The notes under the pieces were generated by a model. The model saw nothing but the letters and a program-made list of their open reading frames with translations, was not told the origin of the DNA and did not search any database. A program made the position numbers and the translations under genes. A stretch of 64,000 nucleotides of DNA from Paenibacillus sp. RUD330 (lineage in GTDB: Bacteria > Bacillota > Bacilli > Paenibacillales > Paenibacillaceae): the NCBI RefSeq assembly GCF_002243345.2, contig NZ_CP022655.2, forward strand, positions 832,001 through 896,000. Direction: 5' to 3'. How positions within the stretch are numbered: position 1 is the stretch's first letter; the number at the start of each line of letters is the position of its first letter. Shown piece after piece: positions 41,118-49,670 of the stretch.

Positions 41118-42143
41118 ATGGAGGCATCGGTAGAGAAGCTGTTCGGTCCAGAGCGGCTGGAGGATGCGGCTCTTCGTTTCGGACTGCAGGGAAATCCGAA
41201 GAAGCTGGGCGATTTTGAAAACTATATCTATGAAATGCAGACAGCGGAAGGCGTTCCCGTCATTCTGCGCCTGACCCACAGCAGCCATAGATCGCAGGAA
41301 GAAATCGAAGCCGAGCTTGATTTCCTACGGCATCTTGAGGCGGAGGGCTGCGGAAAGGATATCGCCTCGGGTCTGGCCTCGCCGTCCGGCAGCCGCATCG
41401 AGAAAATCATGGCCGCGGACGGATCGTGCTTCTATGCGAGCCTGTTCCGCAAAGCGCCTGGCGGAAGAGCGGTGCCGGACTCGGAGGCTTGGAATCGGGA
41501 GCTGTTCGCGGAGTGGGGGGCGGTAACGGCTCGTTTCCACAACGCTTCCGCCAAGCTGGATCGGAAGCTCGCCCGAAGGCAGTGGAGCGAGGACGACCTC
41601 ATCGCGAACGCAACCGCCTATCTTCAGGACGAGGACCCCGGGGTTATCGCGCAGCTAGCATCCGTGCTGGATAGGCTGCATGCTCTGCCTCGGCCGGAAG
41701 GGAGCTACGGCTTGCTTCACGGAGATATCCATAACGGCAACTTTTTTGTACACGAAGGGCGCATCATGGTGTTCGACTTCGACGACCTGGAATACAGCTG
41801 GTACATCCACGATGTCGCCATTCCGCTCTATTATGCGCTCAGCTCCCGAATTCCTGACCGATACGGGGCGGATCGGGACGCCTATGCGGCGGACTTCTTC
41901 CTCAGCTTCCTGCAAGGCTATCGCAGCGAACGGAAGATGCCGGAGGAGTGGCTGGATGTGCTGGGGCTGTTCCTGGAGATGCGCGATCTCACTTTGTATA
42001 CCGTCCTTGCCAAGAAGCTCAGCCCGGAGGAGCTGACGGAGGGCATCACCGCCTGGATGGAGCCAATGAAGGAACGGATTGTTGCCGGAACTCCGATCGT
42101 CTCTCTCGATTTCAGGGAGCTGGCCGCTGCCGCGCTCAGCTAG
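41118..42143 (+). CDS. APH/choline-kinase-family phosphotransferase
   Basis: 341 residues with a kinase-like fold. The catalytic loop LLHGDIHNGNFFVHEG (H-x-D-x4-N, near residue 200) and the metal-binding VFDFDDLEYSW place it in the aminoglycoside/homoserine/YihE-type phosphotransferase family. The substrate is unknown; nothing points to a true aminoglycoside kinase, and SrkA/YtmP-like roles are as likely. Monocistronic; a strong inverted repeat without T-run (42152-42179) follows. Confidence 0.82.
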   Translation: MEASVEKLFGPERLEDAALRFGLQGNPKKLGDFENYIYEMQTAEGVPVILRLTHSSHRSQEEIEAELDFLRHLEAEGCGKDIASGLASPSGSRIEKIMAADGSCFYASLFRKAPGGRAVPDSEAWNRELFAEWGAVTARFHNASAKLDRKLARRQWSEDDLIANATAYLQDEDPGVIAQLASVLDRLHALPRPEGSYGLLHGDIHNGNFFVHEGRIMVFDFDDLEYSWYIHDVAIPLYYALSSRIPDRYGADRDAYAADFFLSFLQGYRSERKMPEEWLDVLGLFLEMRDLTLYTVLAKKLSPEELTEGITAWMEPMKERIVAGTPIVSLDFRELAAAALS

Positions 42144-42151
42144 ATGCTTGA

Positions 42152-42179
42152 CGAAAGCCGTCCGCTTGGACGGCTTTCG
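42152..42179. terminator. inverted repeat after phosphotransferase gene, probable terminator
   Basis: CGAAAGCCGTCC-GCTT-GGACGGCTTTCG perfect hairpin; no T-run. Confidence 0.55.
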
Positions 42180-42318
42180 AATGCTGGGAGGCCGGGGCAA
42201 GAAGGCTTGCCCCTTGGGCAGGTAATGCTTGTCCATAACGGGGACTTCCCAGTTCTGGCGGAGCGTCCTGGCAGTGATGGTACCTGACTGCAGAATGGCT
42301 GTGTCTGCCGGCAGATTG

Positions 42319-42895
42319 GCTAGTCGCCAGCAGCGTTGCTAAGTCCGCCAGCGGATGGCTAGTTGCTATGTTGCTAAGTCCGCGAGCAGGATGGCTGAGT
42401 TGCTATGTTGCTAAGTCCGCGAGCAGGATGGCTAAGTTGCTACGTTTCTAAGTCCGCCAGTGGATGGCTAAGTTGCTACGTTGCTAAGTCCGGCAGCAGA
42501 ATGGCTAAGTTGCTACGTTGCTAAGTCCGGCAGCAGAATGGCTAAGTTGCTACGTTTCTAAGTCCGCCAGTGGATGGCTAAGTTGCTAAGTTGCTAAGTC
42601 CGGCAGCGGATGGCTAGTTGCTACATTGCTAAGTCCGGCAGCGGATGGCTAGTTGCTATGTTGCTACGTTGCTAAGTCCGCCAGTGGATGGCTAAGTTGC
42701 TATGTTGCTAAGTCCGGCAGCGGATGGCTAAGTTGCTAAGTTTCTAAGTCCGCCAGCGGATGGCTAAGTTGCTACGTTGCTAAGTCCGCCAGCGGATGGC
42801 TAAGTTGCTACGTTGCTAAGTCCGCCAGTGGACGGCTAAGTTGCTAAGTTGCTAAGTCCGCGAGCAGGATGGCTAAGTCGCCAGCAGCGTTGCTA
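42319..42895 (+). repeat. 36-bp minisatellite array, about 15 copies
   Basis: Unit TAAGTCCGCCAGCGGATGGC followed by TAAGTTGCTACGTTGC, with point variants and units of 35-43 bp. The array is bounded on both sides by the same 18-mer GTCGCCAGCAGCGTTGCT (42323-42340 and 42877-42894). Stop codons in every frame exclude coding. The units are contiguous, with no unique spacers, so this is not a CRISPR array. Confidence 0.92.
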
Positions 42896-42997
42896 TGTCT
42901 TCATGCAGTGGGGTAAGAATCATTGTGCGGGGACGGTAGTCGGAAATACATCCATATTTAGAAGCCAGTAGTGTACACGGCTGCTGGAAATAACGGT

Positions 42998-43181
42998 TAT
43001 CGGACATAGGATCCGTTATTTGCTCGATTTTCCCATAAAATTTGATTTATCGGACATAGGATCCGTTATTCCAACAAAAATCGGTCCAGAAGGGCAAGAA
43101 AGCCAACAATAACGGATCTGATGTCCGTTAAATTTTTTTAAACGGTGCCGGAACCCGGAATAACGGATCGTATGTCCGATA
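42998..43181. repeat. cluster B of the 22-bp dispersed inverted-repeat element (four copies)
   Basis: Two forward copies (42998-43019, 43048-43069) followed by two reverse copies (43109-43130, 43160-43181), the same two-forward-then-reverse order as cluster A, again able to form long hairpins. Confidence 0.88.
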
Positions 43182-43240
43182 GGCAGGGCGAGCCAGGCTC
43201 ATTCTTCATGTCATGTGCCGGCACTTCAGAAAAGGCTAGC

Positions 43241-43383
43241 CTTACAGCTTTGCTCTTGCCCATGCAGCTTTGCTCTTGCCCTTACAGCTTTGCTCTTGCC
43301 CTTACAGCTTTGCTCTTGCCCATGCAGCCTTGCCCACGCAGCCTTGCTCTTGCCAGCAAGGCTTGCCCTTGCAGCCTTGCAAG
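43241..43383 (+). repeat. 20-bp tandem repeat
   Basis: Four near-perfect copies of CTTACAGCTTTGCTCTTGCC (43241-43320), two of them beginning CATG instead of CTTA, then a decaying tail to about 43383. Confidence 0.9.
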
Positions 43384-43530
43384 CAATCGATAATGAAGGG
43401 CGGCCGCAAAAGCCGAGACGGACGCCTACCGCAAGGATGGAGGCGGACCGACAGGTTCGAGCGCAGAGCCGTCCTTGGGAAATATAGGGTATAATGAACG
43501 CATACATAGCTTGGAGGTGCATCACGGCAC

Positions 43531-45252
43531 ATGGAGAAAGTATTGTCATCGCTGTCCAAGTACCGCGTCTCGGCCGGAGTCGCCCTGCTGATGATGCTGG
43601 TCGAGCTGGCGGTGGAGCTGTCCCAGCCTTTTATCATCGCGAAGATCATCGATGAAGGCATCGCCCATAAAAATCTGCAGGTCGTCTGGCTGTGGGGAGG
43701 CGTGCTCGCTGGAGGGGCGCTGATCGCCTTCGCGGCGGGGATATGCAGCTCCTTCTATGCTTCGTACGCAAGCCAGGGATTCGGCTACGACCTGCGGGAG
43801 CGGCTGTACGGCAAAGTGCAGTCGTTCACCTACGAGGTTTTCAATCGGTTCGCGGCGTCGAGCCTGATCACCCGCCTGACGGGAGACGTCAGCCAGGTTC
43901 AGGATACGGTCTTCATGGCGCTCCGCTTCATGACGAGAATCCCGCTTGTGGTCGCGGGAAGCGTCCTGATGGCGCTCATCGTCAACTTCCGGCTTGGCCT
44001 TATGCTGGCCGCGACGCTGCCGCTGCTGCTGCTTTTCGTCGGCTGGATGATCGGCCGGGCGTCTTCCGTCTTCCAGACGGTGCAGCGCCGTCTCGACAAG
44101 GTCAACGCAGTCATTCAGGAGAACTTGACCGGCATCCGGCTCATCCGCGTTTTTGTCCGCATGGGCCATGAAGTCAAGCGCTTCGGGGAAGCCGGCGCCG
44201 AGCTGATGAAGGGCACCGTGCGCGCCTTGCGGCTGACGGAAACGACCCAGCCGTTCATCATGCTGATCGTCAACGCCGCCATCATCGCCATTCTCTGGTA
44301 CGGCCGGCTCGATATCGCAGCCGGATCGGCGACCGAGGGCCAGACGGTCGCGGTCATCAACTATGCGCTGCGGACGATCGGCGCAATGAGCATGCTGGCA
44401 TGGATCGCCGCGATGTTCTCCCGAGCCGGCGCATCGTCCCGACGGATCCGCGAAGTGCTGAACGCGGACCCTTCGGAAGCGCAGGCGGCTTCCGGAACGA
44501 AGCCGCTTGCGGGCTCGGATGTCGAATTCCGCTCGGTCGGCTTCACCTACCCGGAGAGCAGCATCCCTATCCTGGAGAACATCAGCTTCCATGCGCGCGC
44601 GGGACAGCGAGTCGCGATCATGGGGGCGACGGGCTCCGGCAAGTCCTCGCTCGTGCAGCTGATTTTGCGTCTGTATGAGCCGACCTCTGGCGTGATTGCG
44701 GTCGGAGGCACCGAGCTTCGGGAGCTTGATGTCCAGACGCTGCGCCGGGCGATCGGTTATGTGCCGCAGGACGTGACGCTGTTCTCCGGCACCGTCAGCG
44801 AAAATATATCCTGGGGCAACGAGCATGCGACGGAGGAGCAGATCGCGGCCGCGGCGAAGGCGGCCCAGCTGCATGAGACGATCATGCGCCTGCCGGACGG
44901 GTACGGAACGATGCTCGGCCAGCGCGGCGTGAACCTCTCCGGCGGCCAGAAGCAGCGGCTGTCCATCGCCAGAGCGCTCGTCAGAGAGCCGAAGATTCTT
45001 ATTCTAGACGACAGCACCAGCGCTCTCGACCTGAAGACCGAAGCCCTCTTGCTGCAGGAGCTGGAAGCCATGAGCTGCACGACATTCCTGATTACGCAGA
45101 AAATAAGCTCGACCGTGTCGGCGGACCTGATCCTGCTGCTGGAGGACGGCCGTCTGACGGCGGCAGGGCGCCATGACCGGCTGATGGCGGATTCGGAGCT
45201 GTATCGCCGCATCTACGAGTCGCAGTATGGAGAGGAGGCCCGCCATGCTTAA
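43531..45252 (+). CDS. heterodimeric ABC exporter, subunit with degenerate ATP site
   Basis: 573 residues: six membrane helices (residues 15-300) fused to an ATPase. Walker A GATGSGKS and signature LSGGQKQRL are normal, but Walker B ends ILILDDSTSALD (Asp instead of catalytic Glu) and the switch His is Gln in FLITQKISS. This is the pattern of the BmrC/TM287-type half of asymmetric multidrug exporters. Its gene overlaps the partner by 8 bp. It likely exports drugs or lipids together with the protein at 45245-47125. Confidence 0.88.
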   Translation: MEKVLSSLSKYRVSAGVALLMMLVELAVELSQPFIIAKIIDEGIAHKNLQVVWLWGGVLAGGALIAFAAGICSSFYASYASQGFGYDLRERLYGKVQSFTYEVFNRFAASSLITRLTGDVSQVQDTVFMALRFMTRIPLVVAGSVLMALIVNFRLGLMLAATLPLLLLFVGWMIGRASSVFQTVQRRLDKVNAVIQENLTGIRLIRVFVRMGHEVKRFGEAGAELMKGTVRALRLTETTQPFIMLIVNAAIIAILWYGRLDIAAGSATEGQTVAVINYALRTIGAMSMLAWIAAMFSRAGASSRRIREVLNADPSEAQAASGTKPLAGSDVEFRSVGFTYPESSIPILENISFHARAGQRVAIMGATGSGKSSLVQLILRLYEPTSGVIAVGGTELRELDVQTLRRAIGYVPQDVTLFSGTVSENISWGNEHATEEQIAAAAKAAQLHETIMRLPDGYGTMLGQRGVNLSGGQKQRLSIARALVREPKILILDDSTSALDLKTEALLLQELEAMSCTTFLITQKISSTVSADLILLLEDGRLTAAGRHDRLMADSELYRRIYESQYGEEARHA

Positions 45253-47125
45253 GCAAGGGCTCGAACCGCTGAGAGTTCCGCGCCCCGAGCCGGATCCTTC
45301 GCTTCCGCCTGCGGGCGTCCGCGGCGGCAAGCCGAAGGCGAAGGCCAAGGACTGGACCGGCACGCTGAGGCGGGTGTGGGGGTATCTGGCGAAGCGCAAG
45401 GTGAAGCTGACGGTCGTGCTCGTGCTGGTGGCGGTCAGCTCCGCGCTTGCCTTGCTCGGTCCGTACATGATCGGGCGCGCCGTCGACCTCTATCTCAAGG
45501 AAGGCAGCCAGACCGAAGGATGGGGCCTGTTCCTCGCCGGGCTCGGCATCGTCTACGTGCTCTCTTCGGCAACGTCCTGGATCCACAACGTGTGGATGAT
45601 CACGATCGCGCAGGAGACGGTATACCGGCTGCGAAGCGACCTGTTCGCCCATCTGCACCGGCTGCCCATTCCGTTCTACGGCAAGCGCCAGCAGGGCGAG
45701 ATCATGAGCCGCCTGACGAACGATATCGAAAATGTCAGCTCCACCCTCAACAGCTCCGCGATCCAGATCTTCTCCAGCGTGCTGACGCTGGCCGGAACGG
45801 TGAGCGTCATGCTGTGGCTCAGTCCGCTGCTGACGCTGCTGACCTTTGTCGTCGTGCCGCTGATGGCGGTCGGCATGCGCTGGATCACCAAGCGGACCGG
45901 CCCTCTGTTCAAGGCCCGCCAGCGCAATCTGGGCGAGCTGAACGGCTACATCGAGGAGACGCTGTCCGGCCAGCGGGTCATTACGGCCTTCTCCCGCGAG
46001 GAGCAGGTCAAGGAGGCGTTCCGCGAGCGCAACGAGCGCATCCGGCTGTCCGGATTCTGGGCGCAGACGATCTCGGGCTTCATCCCCAAGGTCATGAACA
46101 GCCTGAACAACCTGAGCTTCGCGATCGTGGCGGGCGTCGGCGGGATTCTGGCCGTGCGCGGCGCCATTACGGTCGGCACCATCATCGTGTTCGCCGAGTA
46201 TGCGCGCCAGTTCACCCGTCCGCTGAATGACCTGGCGAACCAGTGGAATACGCTGCTGTCGGCCATTGCAGGCGCCGAGCGGGTCTTCGAGGTGCTCGAC
46301 GAGGAGCCGGAGGAGCGGGAGGACAGCAAGGCCGAGCGGCTCGGCAAGGTCGAAGGGGCGGTGCGCTTCGAGCATGTATCCTTCGGCTACGAGGAAGGCC
46401 GCGAGACGCTGACGGGCATCGACTTCGAAGCCCGGCCCGGCGAGACGATCGCCCTTGTCGGTCCTACGGGAGCGGGCAAAACGACGGTCATCAGCCTGCT
46501 CTCGCGCTTCTACGAGCCGACCTCCGGGCGGATTACGCTCGACGGCAAGGATTTGGCCGGCATCCGCCGGGACAGCCTGCGCTCCCGCATGGCTTTCGTG
46601 CTGCAGGACTCGTTCCTGTTCGAAGGAACGATACGGGAGAACATCCGGTACGGAAGGCTCGATGCGACCGACGAGGAAGTGGAGGAGGCGGCCAAGCTGG
46701 CCAACGCCCATTCCTTCATCATGCGGCTGAAGGACGGCTACGGCAAAATGCTGAGCGCGGACGGCAGCGGCATCAGCAGCGGGCAGAAGCAGCTGCTCGC
46801 CATCGCGAGGGCGATTCTCGCGAATCCGTCCATGCTCGTTCTCGACGAGGCGACGAGCAGCATCGATACCGTGACCGAGATCAAAATTCAAGAAGGGCTG
46901 CAGCGGCTCATGAAAGGCCGGACAAGCTTCGTCATCGCTCACCGGCTTGGAACGATCCGCAGCGCGGACAAGATTCTGGTGCTCAAGGATGGACGGCTGG
47001 AGGAGCAGGGCACCCATGAGGAGCTGCTGCGCCGCGGCGGCTTCTACAGCGAGCTGTACAGCTCCGACAAGGAGATTCCGGCAGGCGCGCAGGAGGATCC
47101 TGTGGCCGCCTTGCAGCAGCGTTGA
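45245..47125 (+). CDS. heterodimeric ABC exporter, catalytic subunit
   Basis: 626 residues, six helices plus an ATPase. Walker A GPTGAGKT, Walker B MLVLDEATSSID with intact Glu, and switch FVIAHRLGTI are canonical, while the signature is ISSGQKQLLAIARAI rather than LSGGQ. This is the complement of the partner: the consensus ATP site forms from this subunit's Walker motifs and the partner's LSGGQ. GGAGAGGAGG precedes ATG 45245 within the end of the first gene. TM288/BmrD-like. Confidence 0.9.
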   Translation: MLKQGLEPLRVPRPEPDPSLPPAGVRGGKPKAKAKDWTGTLRRVWGYLAKRKVKLTVVLVLVAVSSALALLGPYMIGRAVDLYLKEGSQTEGWGLFLAGLGIVYVLSSATSWIHNVWMITIAQETVYRLRSDLFAHLHRLPIPFYGKRQQGEIMSRLTNDIENVSSTLNSSAIQIFSSVLTLAGTVSVMLWLSPLLTLLTFVVVPLMAVGMRWITKRTGPLFKARQRNLGELNGYIEETLSGQRVITAFSREEQVKEAFRERNERIRLSGFWAQTISGFIPKVMNSLNNLSFAIVAGVGGILAVRGAITVGTIIVFAEYARQFTRPLNDLANQWNTLLSAIAGAERVFEVLDEEPEEREDSKAERLGKVEGAVRFEHVSFGYEEGRETLTGIDFEARPGETIALVGPTGAGKTTVISLLSRFYEPTSGRITLDGKDLAGIRRDSLRSRMAFVLQDSFLFEGTIRENIRYGRLDATDEEVEEAAKLANAHSFIMRLKDGYGKMLSADGSGISSGQKQLLAIARAILANPSMLVLDEATSSIDTVTEIKIQEGLQRLMKGRTSFVIAHRLGTIRSADKILVLKDGRLEEQGTHEELLRRGGFYSELYSSDKEIPAGAQEDPVAALQQR

Positions 47126-47311
47126 CGAGCCATGAAACCCAAGACTCCCATTACGAAGTTCACGCTCCCGGGATCCGGAATTTCTGCCATCGGGGGATTG
47201 AATCGGATGGGTCGGTTGGGCCGGTTTGGCTGCTTCGGAATGTATGAGCAACATTGCGATCATCTCGCTCTGATATAACTTAACATGCAGTCCAAATAAG
47301 GAGATGAAAGC

Positions 47312-47638
47312 ATGAGTAGGTTGAGAGGGAAGATCGCTTTGGTAACCGGCGCAAGCAGGGGGATCGGGCGCGGCATCGCGTTGCGTCTGGCGCAGGAAGG
47401 CGCAATCATTGCCGTGCATTATGGAAAGAGGCGCCATGAAGCGGAGGAAGTGGCGCATAAAATCGTCCAAAGTGGAGGCGAAGCCTTCACGATCGGAGCT
47501 GACTTGAGCACCCTTGACGGCATTCATGACTTATTTGCAAAATCGGATGAGGCCCTGCGGAAGCGTACGGGCGATAATCGGTTTGATATTCTTGTAAACA
47601 ATGCGGGAATCGGCCAGATTGTATCCCTCGACAGCTGA
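47312..47638 (+). pseudogene. short-chain dehydrogenase, 3'-truncated
   Basis: Only the N-terminal half of an SDR: ALVTGASRGIGRGIALRLAQEGA (NAD(P)-binding) and DILVNNAGIGQIV are intact, but the frame stops after 108 residues instead of about 250, before the catalytic Ser-Tyr-Lys. A good GGAGATG ribosome site remains. A long terminator-like hairpin follows at once. It is probably a gene remnant left by deletion; no transposon trace was seen. Confidence 0.8.
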
Positions 47639-47669
47639 TTTTCCTCCAAGCTGTAGGGGAATAAAGAAG

Positions 47670-47740
47670 CCCCCTTGCCGCAGCCAAAGGAATCGCACCT
47701 TGAGCGCGAAGCCGATGGCTGCGGGGAGGGGGTGTTTTAT
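47670..47740 (+). terminator. terminator after the truncated SDR
   Basis: CCCCCTTGCCGCAGCC pairs with GGCTGCGGGGAGGGGG, followed by TGTTTTATT. The loop is long (about 30 nt). Confidence 0.65.
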
Positions 47741-47919
47741 TGTTTCGAAGAGAGCCGGAAAATGGGGCTGGGAATTCCATGGGAATGAGACGGAAAGGAG
47801 ACGGGAATGAGACGAGTAAGAGGGGCTCCAGCCTTTAGAATGGAAAAATAGAAAAATATAGGAACCTTTGCGGCAAACCGGTCGTTGGATGGGTAAGAAG
47901 AAAGAGGAGGCGAGCAGCG

Positions 47920-48201
47920 ATGCGTGAATACAGACTATTGGACGAAAGCATTCTGATGACCGACGGCCGGAGCTTGTGGTTGAAGAGGCTGGGCAGGAAG
48001 CCGGAGCCGGTCACGGCGGAGGATATCATGCCGGATCTGCTTGAGCTGCTGGAAGCGCAAAGGGTCACCAAGGTGGCCAAGCTGCAGATGGAGCTCGCCC
48101 ACGCCCTGGACGAATCGATGAAGCTCGGTGCGGAAGAGGAAGCGAAGACGGTTCTGGAAGCATACCGGCCGGTTCTGGAGGAACGGGGTTCCATTCAATA
48201 A
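47920..48201 (+). CDS. small conserved-looking hypothetical protein
   Basis: 93 residues, charged and mostly helical (TAEDIMPDLLELLEAQRVTKVAKLQMELAHALDESMKLGAEEEAKTVLEAYRPVLEERG). No family was recognised. GAGGAGGCGAG in front of the ATG and a terminator behind argue that it is expressed. No membrane segment or signal peptide. Confidence 0.62.
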   Translation: MREYRLLDESILMTDGRSLWLKRLGRKPEPVTAEDIMPDLLELLEAQRVTKVAKLQMELAHALDESMKLGAEEEAKTVLEAYRPVLEERGSIQ

Positions 48202-48219
48202 AATTGGCATCAAACGGAG

Positions 48220-48262
48220 AAAAGACGATCCGGGAAAAGAGGAAGTCCCGGACCGTCTTTTT
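48220..48262 (+). terminator. terminator after small hypothetical gene
   Basis: AAAAGACG-A-TCCGGGA pairs with TCCCGGA-C-CGTCTTTT; T-run follows. Confidence 0.85.
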
Positions 48263-48342
48263 CTATGCGTATTAGAAGAAGCTTGCGCCTTTATTCCAAT
48301 TGAAATTCCGGCAGAATGGGGATGCAGCCGTCCATGCTTCGC

Positions 48343-48786
48343 TTAGGCGGTCGGCTCGGCCTGCTGGCCCTGCCCAGCCATCGCGGCCATATCCATATGG
48401 AATACTTCCCATAGATGTCCGTCGACATCCTCGAAGCTTCGGGTATACATGAAGCCAAGATCGGAGACATCGATCGTCGCTTTGGCGCCGGCTTTCAGAG
48501 CGGTCTCGAAAATCTCGTCCACCTTGGCCCGGCTGTCCGCCGTTATGGAGATGATCGCCTCTGCGGTGCGGGAAGCATCCGCGAGCTCTTTGTTGACGAA
48601 CTTGCCGAAGAAGGGCTCGGTCAGCAGCATGACGTAGATCTGCTCGCTTACGATCATGCAGGCGGCGTCGCTGTTCGTCATGTCCGGGTTGAAGGCGAAG
48701 CCGACCTCACGGAAGAACGCCATTGACTTGTCCAGGTCTTTTACGGGAAGATTGACAAAGATCATGCTCGATGTAAGAGACATCAT
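48343..48786 (-). CDS. VOC-family glyoxalase-like protein
   Basis: 147 residues: MIFVNLPVKDLDKSMAFFREVGF at the N-terminus and GFMYTRSFEDVDGHLWEVFHMD at the end are the two halves of one VOC module of the YaeR/lactoylglutathione-lyase-like type. An Ala/Gln-rich tail follows. AGGTGATC precedes the ATG. Substrate unknown. Confidence 0.85.
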   Translation of the reverse strand: MMSLTSSMIFVNLPVKDLDKSMAFFREVGFAFNPDMTNSDAACMIVSEQIYVMLLTEPFFGKFVNKELADASRTAEAIISITADSRAKVDEIFETALKAGAKATIDVSDLGFMYTRSFEDVDGHLWEVFHMDMAAMAGQGQQAEPTA

Positions 48787-48995
48787 TGATCACCTCATCA
48801 TTGGATTTGATTCTAGCATACCCTCTTTCCCTAACTGCTGTTTCTCATGGATTGCTATGATTTCCGCAGGGGCCATCCGTGGGGTCGACAGCGGCGGCGG
48901 CTGACTTCTTCAACCATTCGGCGTCATGGGGCAGATTCTTTCTTGGCCGACACGGCAAAAACATATCCAATCCTACTAGAAAGCTGGGAGAGACC

Positions 48996-49382
48996 ATGCT
49001 GCACCACTTGGAACTGTATGTATCCGATCTGGAGGCTTCGGCCGGGTTTTGGGGCTGGCTGCTTGGAGAGCTCGGCTACGAGCCCTATCAGCGCTGGGAG
49101 CAGGGGCGAAGCTGGAAAAAGGACAGGTTCTACCTCGTTCTGGTGCAGGTGGAGGAGCGGCACCGCGAACCGGCCTACCACAGGCGCAAGGTAGGAATGA
49201 ACCATGTGGCCTTCCACGCCTCTTCCCGCGGACAGGTCGACCGCCTTGCGGCAGAGCTGGCTGCCAGGGGAACGGCCATGCTCTATGGAGAACGCTATCC
49301 TTATGGCGGAGGAGAAGGGCATTACGCCTTGTTCTGCGAGGATCCGGACCGGATCAAGGTCGAGGTCGTGGCTCCGGACTGA
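48996..49382 (+). CDS. VOC-family protein
   Basis: 128 residues: MLHHLELYVSDLEASAGFWGWLLGELGYEPYQRWEQG, NHVAFHASSRGQVDRLAAEL and GEGHYALFCEDPDRIKVEVVAPD. Metal-ligand positions H3-H4/E and the terminal Glu are present. Start 48996 has GGGAGAG upstream; the longer open frame adds no conserved sequence. Divergent from the VOC gene at 48343-48786 but not closely similar. Confidence 0.83.
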   Translation: MLHHLELYVSDLEASAGFWGWLLGELGYEPYQRWEQGRSWKKDRFYLVLVQVEERHREPAYHRRKVGMNHVAFHASSRGQVDRLAAELAARGTAMLYGERYPYGGGEGHYALFCEDPDRIKVEVVAPD

Positions 49383-49464
49383 CGGGAGCAAGGTCGCCGG
49401 AGTCTGTCCACGGCTGGGCCGGAGAGCTTGAACGGCGCGGCTGGGTTCGATCTGGACAGCTTGG

Positions 49465-49488
49465 ACCGCTCGGGAGAGCGGTTTTTTT
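49465..49488 (+). terminator. terminator after VOC gene
   Basis: CCGCTC-GGGA-GAGCGG hairpin and seven T. Confidence 0.9.
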
Positions 49489-49670
49489 GCTGTCCGCAAT
49501 CAAGGTGAAGAAGGAGCATGCAAACCGATTCTTATTCAAATGTTTACATAAATTTATCTGAGTAGCAATAAAATTTACCTAACAAATGACTATCCGAAAA
49601 CATTTTCCTGATATATTCTATTTCTGCCGGGAGATTAACAGAATATTCCGGCTCAACCGGAAAGGGGATC

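Noticed and set aside
42319-42895. CRISPR array
   Set aside because: Units are contiguous and degenerate, with no unique spacers, and no cas genes are nearby.
45092-47527. Minus-strand open frame of 811 codons opposite the ABC exporter
   Set aside because: Shadow of a clear ABC exporter gene; no motif.
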